Below, piece after piece: positions 36,055 through 44,015 of a stretch of 64,000 bases of DNA. This DNA comes from Bacteroidales bacterium. GTDB lineage: Bacteria; Bacteroidota; Bacteroidia; Bacteroidales; F082. The DNA lies in assembly GCA_017549805.1 (NCBI GenBank), contig JAFYNJ010000010.1, forward strand, positions 62,001-126,000, read 5' to 3'. The notes under the pieces were generated by a model. It searched no databases. It was not told where the DNA came from and saw only the letters and a list, made by a program, of their open reading frames with translations. Numbering within the stretch: position 1 is the stretch's first letter; the number at the start of each line of letters is the position of its first letter. The translations under genes were made by a program, and so were the position numbers.

Positions 36055-36396
36055 TTATCTTCTCTTAAACCATGACCTTCCACTATCGGTCGAGTAATAT
36101 AATCCTTTGCTGGTGTTGGCAAGGAGCTCTCTACCTCCATCAGCAAGGTTTTGAAACACGCCGCAATTTGTCCCAGTGTGTCTAGTAAACCATGAGCGGC
36201 CATTGTCGCGGGAATAATAAATGCCCTTTGTGGTTACGGCAAGTAGCTCACTGCCGTATGGCAAAAGGTCAATGAATGTTCCGCAATTGGAAGTAGAGCA
36301 GCGCGTAAACCAAGAACGTCCGCCATCGGTGGAGTACTGTATTCCTTTTGGAGAGATAGCAAGCATCTCTTTTCCGTAGTTAATTAGTTGTGGCAT
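36055..36396 (-). CDS. Small Asp-box (BNR) repeat protein
   Basis: 113 residues consisting of three ~39-residue repeats, each with an Asp-box (STDGGRSWF, SRDNGRSWF, STDSGRSWF) preceded by KGIxYS. This is about half of a beta-propeller, so it may oligomerise. No signal peptide is visible, unlike secreted sialidase-type proteins. It is the first gene of the four-gene DUF262 operon, with a TATCTTTG box on the minus strand at 36443-36450. Confidence 0.7.
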   Translation of the reverse strand: MPQLINYGKEMLAISPKGIQYSTDGGRSWFTRCSTSNCGTFIDLLPYGSELLAVTTKGIYYSRDNGRSWFTRHTGTNCGVFQNLADGGRELLANTSKGLYYSTDSGRSWFKRR

Positions 36397-36476
36397 AATA
36401 ATTCAATTTGTTATACAATTATTTTGGCTTTAGTATTTGCTGCAAAGATAGTTAAAAATCATTCTAATTTGTTTCC

Positions 36477-36515
36477 GCAAAAAAACAGCAAGCCTATGCC
36501 GCGGCATAGGCTTGC
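36477..36515 (-). terminator. Strong terminator after the repeat-protein gene
   Basis: A perfect 28-bp self-complementary sequence (36488-36515; core GCCTATGCCGCGGCATAGGC) is followed on the minus strand by TGTTTTTTTGC. It separates the repeat-protein gene from the DUF262 operon. Confidence 0.85.
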
Positions 36516-36521
36516 GAATCG

Positions 36522-37055
36522 TTAAGCTTTCAGGAGCATTTCCTTTTTGATGGCATTGGCCTCTTCATCAATGATTTCGCTCCAAAGTGCGGATTCTTCC
36601 AATTCGTTTACCGGGATTCTGTCTTGGTAGCGTTTCAGAAAACCAAAAGAAAAAGCATTGTTGTCACTGTCCCAACGACGCCATTGTATGATAGCACTCC
36701 AGTCCCACCTGTCGATGTATTTATCCAACAGCTCGTAAGTGAGTTTCAAACTGCTGTTTCCACTCAATTCCGTCCAATCCCATTTGTCCTTGAATTGTTC
36801 GATGATTTCATCATACAATAGTTTTTCGTCAACGCTTCCTGAAAACACTTTCCAGTCAATGAGGTTGGCGAAATCCTTGATCAATTCGGGTGTCCAATTG
36901 ATGCTGGAGTTCCTCGACACCTTTGACCAATCGAGTTCGTGATGGTGCAATTTCATCATTTCCCTGGTCAAAGGATAGTCTTCTGAGATACGCTCCATAG
37001 CTTCTTTGCGGATTTGCTTTTTCAGCAAAAAATCTTGCATGTTGTTCGTTTCCAT
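36522..37055 (-). CDS. Small protein with WDW-LSxN repeats
   Basis: 177 residues. Repeats of about 22-24 residues alternate DW(S/T)xxSxNSSxxxTxELxxxF/Y and xDWxx(F/L)SG, e.g. ELDWSKVSRNSSINWTPEL and WDWTELSGNSSLKLTYELL. Such repeats occur in many uncharacterised bacterial proteins. It is a single-gene unit with its own terminator and a palindromic operator 65-87 bp upstream shared with the AAA+ ATPase gene. Function unknown. Confidence 0.7.
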   Translation of the reverse strand: METNNMQDFLLKKQIRKEAMERISEDYPLTREMMKLHHHELDWSKVSRNSSINWTPELIKDFANLIDWKVFSGSVDEKLLYDEIIEQFKDKWDWTELSGNSSLKLTYELLDKYIDRWDWSAIIQWRRWDSDNNAFSFGFLKRYQDRIPVNELEESALWSEIIDEEANAIKKEMLLKA

Positions 37056-37119
37056 GATTGTTTTGTTTTAATTGTGAATACTCGGTTCATTTTGATTTCT
37101 GATGCAAAGAAAAAGTGAT

Positions 37120-37142
37120 CCTGTGCCAAATTACAGCACAAG
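37120..37142 (-). promoter_or_regulatory. Operator-like palindrome upstream of the WDW-repeat gene
   Basis: A copy of the CTTGTGC-N9-GCACAAG element with one changed base in the left arm (CCTGTGC). It is 7 nt from the -7-like box TTTCTTTG (minus strand, 37105-37112) and covers the -33 position. Confidence 0.75.
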
Positions 37143-37172
37143 CTTGATAATCTTTGCATTGTTCATTTAGCA

Positions 37173-38834
37173 TTATCTAAAACCAATGTTACGGCTTTCC
37201 TTCTGCTTCAACCGCTCATTGTCGCAATGTGCCATCAGTGTGTCGAGTGTAAGGCTGTCGTCGCCGTGCAGGATGCCATCGATGGCTTGGTGGCGGGCAA
37301 CGTTCTCAATTTGGCCTCCGCTGAAGTCGTATTTCTCCGCCAAGGCGCGGATGTCGGTTTCGGTCAATGAGGGGAGCATCTCGTGCCAGATGCTCATGCG
37401 CGCCTCCAACGAGGGTTTGTTGAACTTGATCTTGTAAAGGAAACGGCGCTCAAAAGCCTTATCCATGTTTTGTGCAAGGTTGGTGGTGGCGATGAGGATG
37501 CCGTTAAGGGTCTCCATCTCTTGAAGGATGATGTTCTGTATGGAGTTCTCCATCTTGTCCACGGCACGCTCCGCACCTTCCTGGCGCTTACCGATGATGG
37601 CATCAGCTTCGTTGAAAAGCAGGATGGGCGTGATGGCCGCTTTTTCAACTATCGCGCGATACTTATCGAAGATCTCTTTGATGTTCTTTTCACTTTCGCC
37701 CACCCACATGCTCTTGATTTGCGAAATGTTGACCTGCATGATGTCACGCCCCGACTGACGGGCCAACTGTAGCACAGTCTCGGTCTTGCCCGTGCCGTGC
37801 GCGCCGTAGAACAAGCAGGTGAATCCCGTCCGATGGCCTTTTGATTCCAAACGGCTGCAAATGTCACGATAATGTGTTTTCTCCAACAATTGGCCCAAAT
37901 CCTTTACCTGAGCGGCAACGCTTTCGTCATAATAGAGTTGTTTTGCAACAATCTCTTCGTGTTTGACGACATCTTTTCTGTCTTTTTCCCGGTCCATTGA
38001 AGCCAAATGAAGCTCTGAAAACAGTTCTTCTTTTGCTCTCCAAGTCATCCGAAACGAGTCGTTTCTTGCAAAACCGTCGTCGTTGTTGAATTCGATCATT
38101 TTCTCTTCCAGCAAAGTGTTGTAATTGTTGACAAGGCTTCTCTTGGTGAGGCTCCAATCAAATTGATCGTCATAGAAGAACTCCAAATCATAATAGCAGA
38201 TGTTGTCGTCACCATTGTTTACGAAAAGATGAGAAAACAGAAACAACAAAACCCAATCGTCTTCTTCATAATCCAAGCTTAAAAACTTTTGGACGAAGAC
38301 CAAATGCTTGTTGTTGTCGAGCAACGCCTTTAACATAATTACAACCGCCTCGGTACTTAATTCATCGTTTTTGCGCATTTCCATTATTTCGCATACGACA
38401 CCAAACAGTTTTGAGCATGTCAAATCAAAATACTCTCGTGGAGTGTATTTTTCGTTGTGTTTGAATGCTTCCACCACATCCATCGGAACCCTGTATGAAA
38501 CGTTGCGTCGTCTATTACGACTGCACAGGACAAACCCTTTGCGTACCAGTTCGTCCACGTCGTTCATGGAGCGAATGATTCTTGTTGTGCTGCACTGGAA
38601 ATGCTTTGCAAAATCGCTAATAGTGATGCTTGAGTTTTCGCTGTTGTCGATGAAAAGTGCCAACATCAAGCTTTGCTCCTTGGTGAGTTCCATCTTTTCG
38701 GAGATAAACTTCAAGGGTTTGGCAGCTTTTTTGAAGAACTCTTCATCGAGATGAGATTCTTTTGAGAGTTCGACGACCTGCTCCACAGCGGTTAACAGAT
38801 CCAGTTTGTGGGTTGTTCTTTTTTTCGTTTCCAT
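37173..38834 (-). CDS. AAA+ ATPase with N-terminal winged-helix-like region
   Basis: 553 residues. The N-terminal half contains a helix-turn-helix-like segment (TISDFAKHFQCSTTRIIRSM) and an unassigned helical region. The C-terminal half is a classical AAA domain: Walker A GAHGTGKTE, Walker B ILLFNEADAI (Asn replacing the usual Asp, Glu kept), sensor ATTN and arginine finger AFERRF. It resembles stand-alone Cdc48/FtsH-type remodelling ATPases. It has its own palindromic operator 47 bp upstream. Its substrate is unknown; the neighbouring repeat protein is a plausible partner. Confidence 0.85.
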   Translation of the reverse strand: METKKRTTHKLDLLTAVEQVVELSKESHLDEEFFKKAAKPLKFISEKMELTKEQSLMLALFIDNSENSSITISDFAKHFQCSTTRIIRSMNDVDELVRKGFVLCSRNRRRNVSYRVPMDVVEAFKHNEKYTPREYFDLTCSKLFGVVCEIMEMRKNDELSTEAVVIMLKALLDNNKHLVFVQKFLSLDYEEDDWVLLFLFSHLFVNNGDDNICYYDLEFFYDDQFDWSLTKRSLVNNYNTLLEEKMIEFNNDDGFARNDSFRMTWRAKEELFSELHLASMDREKDRKDVVKHEEIVAKQLYYDESVAAQVKDLGQLLEKTHYRDICSRLESKGHRTGFTCLFYGAHGTGKTETVLQLARQSGRDIMQVNISQIKSMWVGESEKNIKEIFDKYRAIVEKAAITPILLFNEADAIIGKRQEGAERAVDKMENSIQNIILQEMETLNGILIATTNLAQNMDKAFERRFLYKIKFNKPSLEARMSIWHEMLPSLTETDIRALAEKYDFSGGQIENVARHQAIDGILHGDDSLTLDTLMAHCDNERLKQKESRNIGFR

Positions 38835-38880
38835 GATGTTTTCCTTTTATGGTTGAATCATGCTGCGAAAAAAACAATAA

Positions 38881-38903
38881 CTTGTGCCATTTTGTAGCAC
38901 AAG
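38881..38903 (-). promoter_or_regulatory. Operator-like palindrome upstream of the AAA+ ATPase gene
   Basis: A perfect CTTGTGC-N9-GCACAAG inverted repeat. It is 7 nt from the position equivalent to the -7 box (TTTTTTCG on the minus strand, a weaker match than in the other copies). Confidence 0.75.
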
Positions 38904-38961
38904 TTAAAAAAGAATCAAAAAAATGTGCAAGTTTTTTGCAGAAGATGAAAAACAAAGGGGG

Positions 38962-39474
38962 TTATGCGACCGGATCGGAACAGAATTCTCTCCGTTTACA
39001 GGTTTTGCAATGCCGGCCAATCCACACATCATCGAATTGGTTCATGGCTTGCTCAACCAATTCGAGATCGTCGGTAAGGATGCCCGTCTCAAAATTGCGA
39101 GTGTCCTCCCCTTTCATCCCGATGCCTGCACCAGTGAGATTGGCGCTGCCGATGTAAGCTACTTGACCATCGAAGACCAATATCTTGAAATGCACTCTCG
39201 GACAGAGCACTCGTTCAAGACCGTCAAACAAAGCTGGGTATTTGTCGAAGTCCTCACGAAAAGCGGGACCCGGTTCTTTGGCGTGGATAAGACGAACTTC
39301 CACTCCTTTCTTGATCAGCTGTGCCAAAACCGCAAGGAATGGCTTTGTCTCTGAGCCAACTTTGACATAAAGGTCTTTGATGTCGGCAGTGCCAATCCAC
39401 AAGCTTCGCTTGACCTTGGGAACGCGGGCGAGGACTTCGGAATAATGGGCGGTATCAACGATGTATTTCAACAT
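38962..39474 (-). CDS. Phospholipase D-like (single HKD) protein with Cys-rich tail
   Basis: 170 residues. One HKD motif (HFKILVFDGQVAYIGSANLTGAG) typical of PLD-superfamily nucleases that work as dimers. The C-terminus CKTCKRREFC could bind metal. The frame opens at ATG 39525, but a TATCTTTG box lies inside that extension (39502-39509), so ATG 39474 is the more likely start. It follows the unknown 185-residue gene directly and may have its own internal promoter. Confidence 0.82.
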   Translation of the reverse strand: MLKYIVDTAHYSEVLARVPKVKRSLWIGTADIKDLYVKVGSETKPFLAVLAQLIKKGVEVRLIHAKEPGPAFREDFDKYPALFDGLERVLCPRVHFKILVFDGQVAYIGSANLTGAGIGMKGEDTRNFETGILTDDLELVEQAMNQFDDVWIGRHCKTCKRREFCSDPVA

Positions 39475-39525
39475 GCAAGCGGATTTATTCCAGTTTGATT
39501 GCAAAGATAAAACTTTCTTTTTCAT

Positions 39526-40083
39526 TCACCACAAACTCCTCCCACACCTCCACCATATCTCAGATCTCCTGAAATACTGGCTCGGCGACTCCTGGGGATG
39601 AGTACGCCAATGGTGACGTTCAATGCGGTCGAGATATACATCGCTCAGCCATTCGGTGTCAGATAGAAGTTCCCAATGCTCGCAAATGTTGTTGTGCTCA
39701 TCAAAATGACAGCTTTGCACCACATCGCGTTTCAGTTCGGCGGTGAGCAGCCTTATCAATTCATCTTTGTTCAGGCACTTGATGCGATCAACCAAAGGCT
39801 CGGAGCCATACCATTGCAATCGGTTGCCAACCATGAGTTTCAGAATGTAGTACAACACGCAATATTGGATGCGGCAGTTGTAGCGTTCATCGTGGTCTTT
39901 GGCATAGCGGTTAATCACTTTCTTGAGGTTGCCACCTTGCTGGACAAATCCAGCCAACCGTCCCAGCTTTTTCTCTATCGTGCTCCAGCTCCATTCGGCA
40001 CCAAGATCGTCCCAATACTCGCGGCTGTTCATCATTCCCTCGTAATCGCGCAGGGAAACTTTTAAAGGCACATTGTAAGTCAT
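39526..40083 (-). CDS. Protein of unknown function in the palindrome regulon
   Basis: 185 residues, Trp/Tyr/His-rich (REYWDDLGAEWSWSTIEKK, ICEHWELLSDTEWLSDVYL). No domain is recognised. The frame opens at 40200, but ATG 40083 follows the TTTCTTTG box and palindrome at the same distances as in the sister genes. It stops next to the PLD frame, so the two probably form a unit. Confidence 0.65.
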   Translation of the reverse strand: MTYNVPLKVSLRDYEGMMNSREYWDDLGAEWSWSTIEKKLGRLAGFVQQGGNLKKVINRYAKDHDERYNCRIQYCVLYYILKLMVGNRLQWYGSEPLVDRIKCLNKDELIRLLTAELKRDVVQSCHFDEHNNICEHWELLSDTEWLSDVYLDRIERHHWRTHPQESPSQYFRRSEIWWRCGRSLW

Positions 40084-40126
40084 CTTTGTAACGTTTTTTT
40101 GGTTTGCGCTACAAAGAAAAAGAGAA

Positions 40127-40149
40127 CTTGTGCCAAATTGAAGCACAAG
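40127..40149 (-). promoter_or_regulatory. Operator-like palindrome upstream of the unknown/PLD unit
   Basis: A perfect CTTGTGC-N9-GCACAAG inverted repeat. It is 7 nt from TTTCTTTG (minus strand, 40112-40119). On the minus strand TTTG of the spacer/right arm falls at the -33 position, so a bound protein would cover the promoter. Confidence 0.8.
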
Positions 40150-40162
40150 CTGCAAATTGGAT

Positions 40163-40471
40163 TTAATATGCCATCGTTTTTGAAGGTAGTATTCTGTCAA
40201 TGATCACAAAATCTTCTTCTGTATGGAACACTACCGTCCAGCGACGATGGATAATAAGCATAGTCTTTGCCTGGGGATGAATTCTTTTGGCTGATCTTTT
40301 TTGGGAATAAGGGAAAACGTCAGCGCAATAGGACAACGAATCCAACTTTTCCAATATCCGATCCACAAAGCCATGTCCACTTTCTGGTCGATAAATGGAA
40401 GCCACGTATTGAGCTATTTCCCTTAAATCAGTCAATGCTTCACGAGCAACTATCACTTCGTAACTCCGCAT
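40163..40471 (-). CDS. RelE/ParE-family toxin
   Basis: 102 residues: YEVIVAREALTDLREIAQYV, SGHGFVDRILEKLDSL and FPYSQKRSAKRIHPQAKTML, the usual ParE/RelE fold. It would inhibit translation or gyrase. The start at 40471 lies inside the upstream antitoxin gene (32-nt overlap), typical of toxin-antitoxin operons. It ends just before the palindrome controlling the next unit. Confidence 0.85.
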   Translation of the reverse strand: MRSYEVIVAREALTDLREIAQYVASIYRPESGHGFVDRILEKLDSLSYCADVFPYSQKRSAKRIHPQAKTMLIIHRRWTVVFHTEEDFVIIDRILPSKTMAY

Positions 40472-40649
40472 AACACTCGTCGAGTTTTTGGTGAAACAAT
40501 TCTCCAAATTGGCTAAGGGTCAAATAACCCTTCGGGATTTCACTTGACGGTTCAATTTGTATCGCGGAAGATTGTTGCATTTCCCCATAGACAGCAACAG
40601 GCTCTGACACTATGCTATCAGTTTTCTCATGTTGGTCGTATGGTTTCAT
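40440..40649 (-). CDS. Antitoxin of the ParE-type module
   Basis: 69 residues, acidic N-terminus, with IPKGYLTLSQFGELFHQKLDE resembling the short antitoxins paired with ParE/RelE toxins. It is upstream of and overlaps the toxin gene. A TATCTTTGC box on the minus strand lies about 25 bp upstream. Confidence 0.75.
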   Translation of the reverse strand: MKPYDQHEKTDSIVSEPVAVYGEMQQSSAIQIEPSSEIPKGYLTLSQFGELFHQKLDECYAELRSDSCS

Positions 40650-40745
40650 TGTTTTGATGGATTAACGGATGCAAAGATAACTAATTTTTTATATAATTGC
40701 AAGAATTCTTTGTATTTTTAAAAAAACAAAACTTCCAGTTGGATA

Positions 40746-41435
40746 TCACAACTCCTTCGCTACATCCAATATTTCTCTCGCAACCTCTTTCAGCGCAGCC
40801 TTCAATGTCTGTCGGTCCAGTTCCTCATAATAATCAGGGGCTTTCTTTCTCAAGAAACGCTCCTTGAACCAAGAGCCATCTTCACCGAAATAATCTCTTG
40901 ACAGTGTGCCCCACCGGAGCCATCTGTCTAAACATTGCAGGTATCCTTTCATGGAGATCTCAACGCGATAGTCTTCCAGTTTGAACTCTTTCAAGTTTTC
41001 AGGATGCTCTTTCGTTTCTTTGATGGAGTCCTCCAATTTCTGTTTCTCTTGGTTAATTGTATCCTCCGTAAAGCCGAAGAATGTCATCTCGTAAAGACAA
41101 TTCGCCACAATTTGGTTAGCCGAAAAGACTTCAAGCGTCTCTTTGCAAACAACCATTCCCAGCCACTCTGCCCAGGACGAAAACTCCATCGACCATCTGT
41201 TTTCATCCCCATCCTTTATTCCGAAAACATCAGGATAAGTGTATTCTGGTTCAAGGATATCAGGCGTTCTCTCAATCCGTATCTGATACTCCGATTCTAC
41301 GGGTTCTATCATCATTAACGTTTCAAATATGATTCTGTAACCATCCAAATTTTTCCTTTGGTATGGATGCTCAATGACCATAGCTATCGCCACATCTTGC
41401 CATTTTGTTTGACTAATAAGCTCTTTAAGTTTCAT
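40746..41435 (-). CDS. Conserved hypothetical protein (possibly DUF6557)
   Basis: 229 residues: MKLKELISQTKWQDVAIAMV, NLDGYRIIFETLMMIEP, WLGMVVCKETLEVFSANQIV. The N-terminal LxELIxxTxW and YRxxFExLxxIEP patterns resemble DUF6557 proteins of Bacteroidota; that assignment is tentative. The frame opens at 41486 but ATG 41435 is preferred. No catalytic motif was seen. Confidence 0.65.
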   Translation of the reverse strand: MKLKELISQTKWQDVAIAMVIEHPYQRKNLDGYRIIFETLMMIEPVESEYQIRIERTPDILEPEYTYPDVFGIKDGDENRWSMEFSSWAEWLGMVVCKETLEVFSANQIVANCLYEMTFFGFTEDTINQEKQKLEDSIKETKEHPENLKEFKLEDYRVEISMKGYLQCLDRWLRWGTLSRDYFGEDGSWFKERFLRKKAPDYYEELDRQTLKAALKEVAREILDVAKEL

Positions 41436-41477
41436 TATTATTCCTATTTTTCTTGATTTGAGATGTTTTTCATCCCT

Positions 41478-41568
41478 AAGTATCATTATTTCGAAAATGT
41501 TTCATTCAAAATGAAAATTTTTCAAATAATTCCGTTTTCAATGAAACATTCCCAGTTTTTTGATACTT
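41478..41568. repeat. Nested inverted repeat
   Basis: Outer arms AAGTATCA (41478-41485) and TGATACTT (41561-41568). Inner arms AATGTTTCATT (41496-41506) and AATGAAACATT (41540-41550). The AT-rich interval could form a long hairpin or two stacked operators between the divergent genes. No transposase or target duplication is visible. Confidence 0.5.
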
Positions 41569-41613
41569 AATGGGTAAAACAAAACCTCATTTTTAATTAT
41601 AAAAAAACAAACT

Positions 41614-41773
41614 ATGACACCAACACGTGAACAATTCAAAGAATTCATTGCTGCTATACAGAGGGCGCAAGAAAAAGAAGAACAAGTCCTTTATTGACAA
41701 AGAAGAGCACAACATTAGTGACGTTGATGCCTTTTATGATTATTTAATAGCATTATCAGAAGGGAAACTCTAA
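41614..41773 (+). pseudogene. Frameshifted small gene
   Basis: It starts MTPTREQFKEFIAAIQRAQE and hits a stop at codon 28. In the next frame it continues IDKEEHNISDVDAFYDYLIA then LSEGKL and a stop at 41771-41773. Both halves look like real protein, and one indel near 41690 would give a protein of about 53 residues. An assembly or read error is also possible. Confidence 0.5.
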
Positions 41774-41796
41774 CGTCTCCTAAACGGCTCACTAAT

Positions 41797-42687
41797 TCAC
41801 CTCTCTTTCACCCTCAGCGTCTGAATAACAACGGAAATGACAATAAGTGCGATGCCCAGCCAGAAGGACCAGTTGAGCTCTTGCAGTTCGTTGAAGATAA
41901 TGGCGGCGAAAGCAATGCTGTAAACGGGTTCCAAGTTGTAAACGAGGTTTACCGTGAAGGCTGAGACGCGACGGAAAGCATGCAATTGCAAAAGGAAGGG
42001 CAAAACCGTAAAGACAGAGCCCAAAAGCAATAGCCAGACGGCATCCGTCTTAGTAGGCAGGATGGCAGCATCCGGCATCAGTTTCAAGAACAAAGGGATA
42101 CAGAGGGATAGGAAGGAGAACCCTCCCACAAGCTCATAGAGCAGCATGGTGGCGCTGTCCTCCCCTACTTTCTCAGCCGTCTTGATATGCGTCAACGCAA
42201 AGACGGCGTAGGCTAACGAGCAAAGCAGGCCAAGGGCAATGCCAAGCCTGTAACGCACATCCAGACTGAAGATGAGCATGACGCCCACAATGGAGATGAA
42301 GCTGATCAAGAACTCCTTCCAAGATGCCTCCTTGCGATTGAAAAACACATTCAAGAGGGCGGTGAAGAAACTGGTGGTGGCGATACAAGCCACCCCGACA
42401 GAGACATTCGACGCTTGGATGCTGGCATAAAACGCAACCCAATGTGTGGCCAGAATACAGCCGCATGCAAAGATACGGACCAGATGCTTCCACTTGGGAA
42501 TGTGAAACCTTCGCATAACAATCAGCGCCAAGGCCAGCGTAACGATGCTGATGGACATGCGATACCACACCAGCGGCAGACCGCTCAGCGAGATCAAACG
42601 CCCGAAGATGCCGGTCCACCCAGCCAGAAAAACGGCCAGATGCAACAAAATCAAGGTATGGACTTTCTTTTCTTCTCGCTTTGACAC
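41797..42687 (-). CDS. EamA/DMT-family transporter
   Basis: 296 residues with ten predicted membrane helices in two repeated EamA halves (LLHLAVFLAGWTGIFGRLI; LGLLCSLAYAVFALTHI; SIAFAAIIFNELQELNWSFW). It probably exports small metabolites; the substrate cannot be told from sequence. Transcribed divergently from the small winged-helix gene, with TATCTTTG on the minus strand (42705-42712) and TATTTTTG on the plus strand (42736-42743). Confidence 0.9.
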   Translation of the reverse strand: MSKREEKKVHTLILLHLAVFLAGWTGIFGRLISLSGLPLVWYRMSISIVTLALALIVMRRFHIPKWKHLVRIFACGCILATHWVAFYASIQASNVSVGVACIATTSFFTALLNVFFNRKEASWKEFLISFISIVGVMLIFSLDVRYRLGIALGLLCSLAYAVFALTHIKTAEKVGEDSATMLLYELVGGFSFLSLCIPLFLKLMPDAAILPTKTDAVWLLLLGSVFTVLPFLLQLHAFRRVSAFTVNLVYNLEPVYSIAFAAIIFNELQELNWSFWLGIALIVISVVIQTLRVKER

Positions 42688-42782
42688 GGATATTCAATTT
42701 TTTGCAAAGATAGCAAAACTTGCCCCGCTTTTTTCTATTTTTGCTTTCGAGAACTGAAGTTCAACCTTTAACATTAATAAAC

Positions 42783-42962
42783 ATGGAAACAAAAGAACAA
42801 GTACTGAAAGCCATGCACGAGATTGGCGAACCCGTTAACGCTGGAAAAATCTCCGAAGTGACCGGCCTCGACCGCAAAGTGGTTGACAAGGCCTTTGACG
42901 CCTTGAAGAAAGAAGGTGCCATCGTGTCGCCCGTCCGCTGCAAATGGGAACCGGCAAAATAA
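42783..42962 (+). CDS. Small winged-helix protein
   Basis: 59 residues: METKEQVLKAMHEIGEPVNA, GKISEVTGLDRKVVDKAFDAL then KKEGAIVSPVRCKWEP. It is essentially a single winged helix, as in short MarR/ArsR-like regulators. The stop is 1 nt before the AlkZ-like gene start, so the two are coupled. It may regulate this operon. Confidence 0.75.
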   Translation: METKEQVLKAMHEIGEPVNAGKISEVTGLDRKVVDKAFDALKKEGAIVSPVRCKWEPAK

Positions 42963-42963
42963 G

Positions 42964-44001
42964 ATGGACCCCGTCGCCATCCGTTTACTCAACCAACAAC
43001 TGGTTGCGCCTCAATTCAGCGATCCCGCCGAAGTGGTCAGCCATCTGGGCGCCATGCAGGCCCAGGAGTATCGTCTGATGCGGTGGGCGGTGGCGATGCG
43101 CACCAAGAAACCGTCGGCAAAAGCTTTTAAGAAGGCCTTCGACACCGGTCGAATTATCCGCCTGCACCTGATGCGAGGAACCTGGCAACTGGTGTCCGCC
43201 GAAGACTATTGGCCCATGCTTGTGCTTTGTGGGGCTAAAGCTATCGCTGTGACCAAAGGCTGGATGAGCAGCAATAAGATCAGCATCCCCGACGAGGAGT
43301 TGATGTGCATCCGTGAGATATTGGCTCAAACGGCATCCGACAAAGGAAGCGTCACCAAGGAGGATTTCGTTCAGGCATTGGCCGAGAAAGACATCCACAT
43401 GGACGACCATCGGCTGTCGTATCATATCCGCATGGCCGAGCTCTCAGGAACGCTTTGCAGCGGCGACCTTCTACCCATGAAAGCATCTTACGCCCTTACC
43501 GCCAACAAGGTAAAACCCAAAGAAAAAACAGACCGTGACGAAGCCTTGATGCGCTTCACCCAAAAATACTTCCAAAGCCATCAGCCTGCAACGTTGGAGG
43601 ACTTTGTGTGGTGGTCTGGACTGAACGTCAGCGACTGCCGCAAAGGCATCGGTCTCCTTGGCGATACCATCCACATCGAACGGTGGAGAGGTCGCGATTT
43701 CTACTTGACCGACGATTGCCGCACTCGGGGTTTCAGAAAAGACAAGTTCCTCTTGATTCCCCCTTACGACGAATACCTTATTGGCTACAAGAGTCGCGAC
43801 ATTGTATTGCCTCCCGAGCACCGTCACCGTGCCCACAACAACAGCGGCATCTTCCAACCCATCATCACCCACGACGGCATCGTTTGCGGTAACTGGTCTC
43901 CCTTCAAGGAAGATTGTCAGGTGGAGTTTTTCAATGGTGATTGGAGCGCTGCAGACGTCCAAGAAGCTTGGAATCACTACAAAAAAGCAATGACGAACTA
44001 A
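42964..44001 (+). CDS. Winged-helix DNA glycosylase family protein (AlkZ-like)
   Basis: 345 residues of the HTH_42 family: HLGAMQAQEYRLMRWAVAMR carries the QxQ motif used by AlkZ-type glycosylases to unhook interstrand crosslinks. RLHLMRGTWQLVSAEDYWPM and FLLIPPYDEYLIGYKSR are further family landmarks. It probably removes alkylated or crosslinked bases. First enzymatic gene of a tightly packed plus-strand run. Confidence 0.85.
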   Translation: MDPVAIRLLNQQLVAPQFSDPAEVVSHLGAMQAQEYRLMRWAVAMRTKKPSAKAFKKAFDTGRIIRLHLMRGTWQLVSAEDYWPMLVLCGAKAIAVTKGWMSSNKISIPDEELMCIREILAQTASDKGSVTKEDFVQALAEKDIHMDDHRLSYHIRMAELSGTLCSGDLLPMKASYALTANKVKPKEKTDRDEALMRFTQKYFQSHQPATLEDFVWWSGLNVSDCRKGIGLLGDTIHIERWRGRDFYLTDDCRTRGFRKDKFLLIPPYDEYLIGYKSRDIVLPPEHRHRAHNNSGIFQPIITHDGIVCGNWSPFKEDCQVEFFNGDWSAADVQEAWNHYKKAMTN

Positions 44002-44015
44002 TAGCGAATAAAAAC

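Noticed and set aside
39475..39525. Upstream ATG for the PLD-like protein
   Set aside because: The extension contains a clear TATCTTTG promoter box and has no homology-like features; ATG 39474 is preferred.
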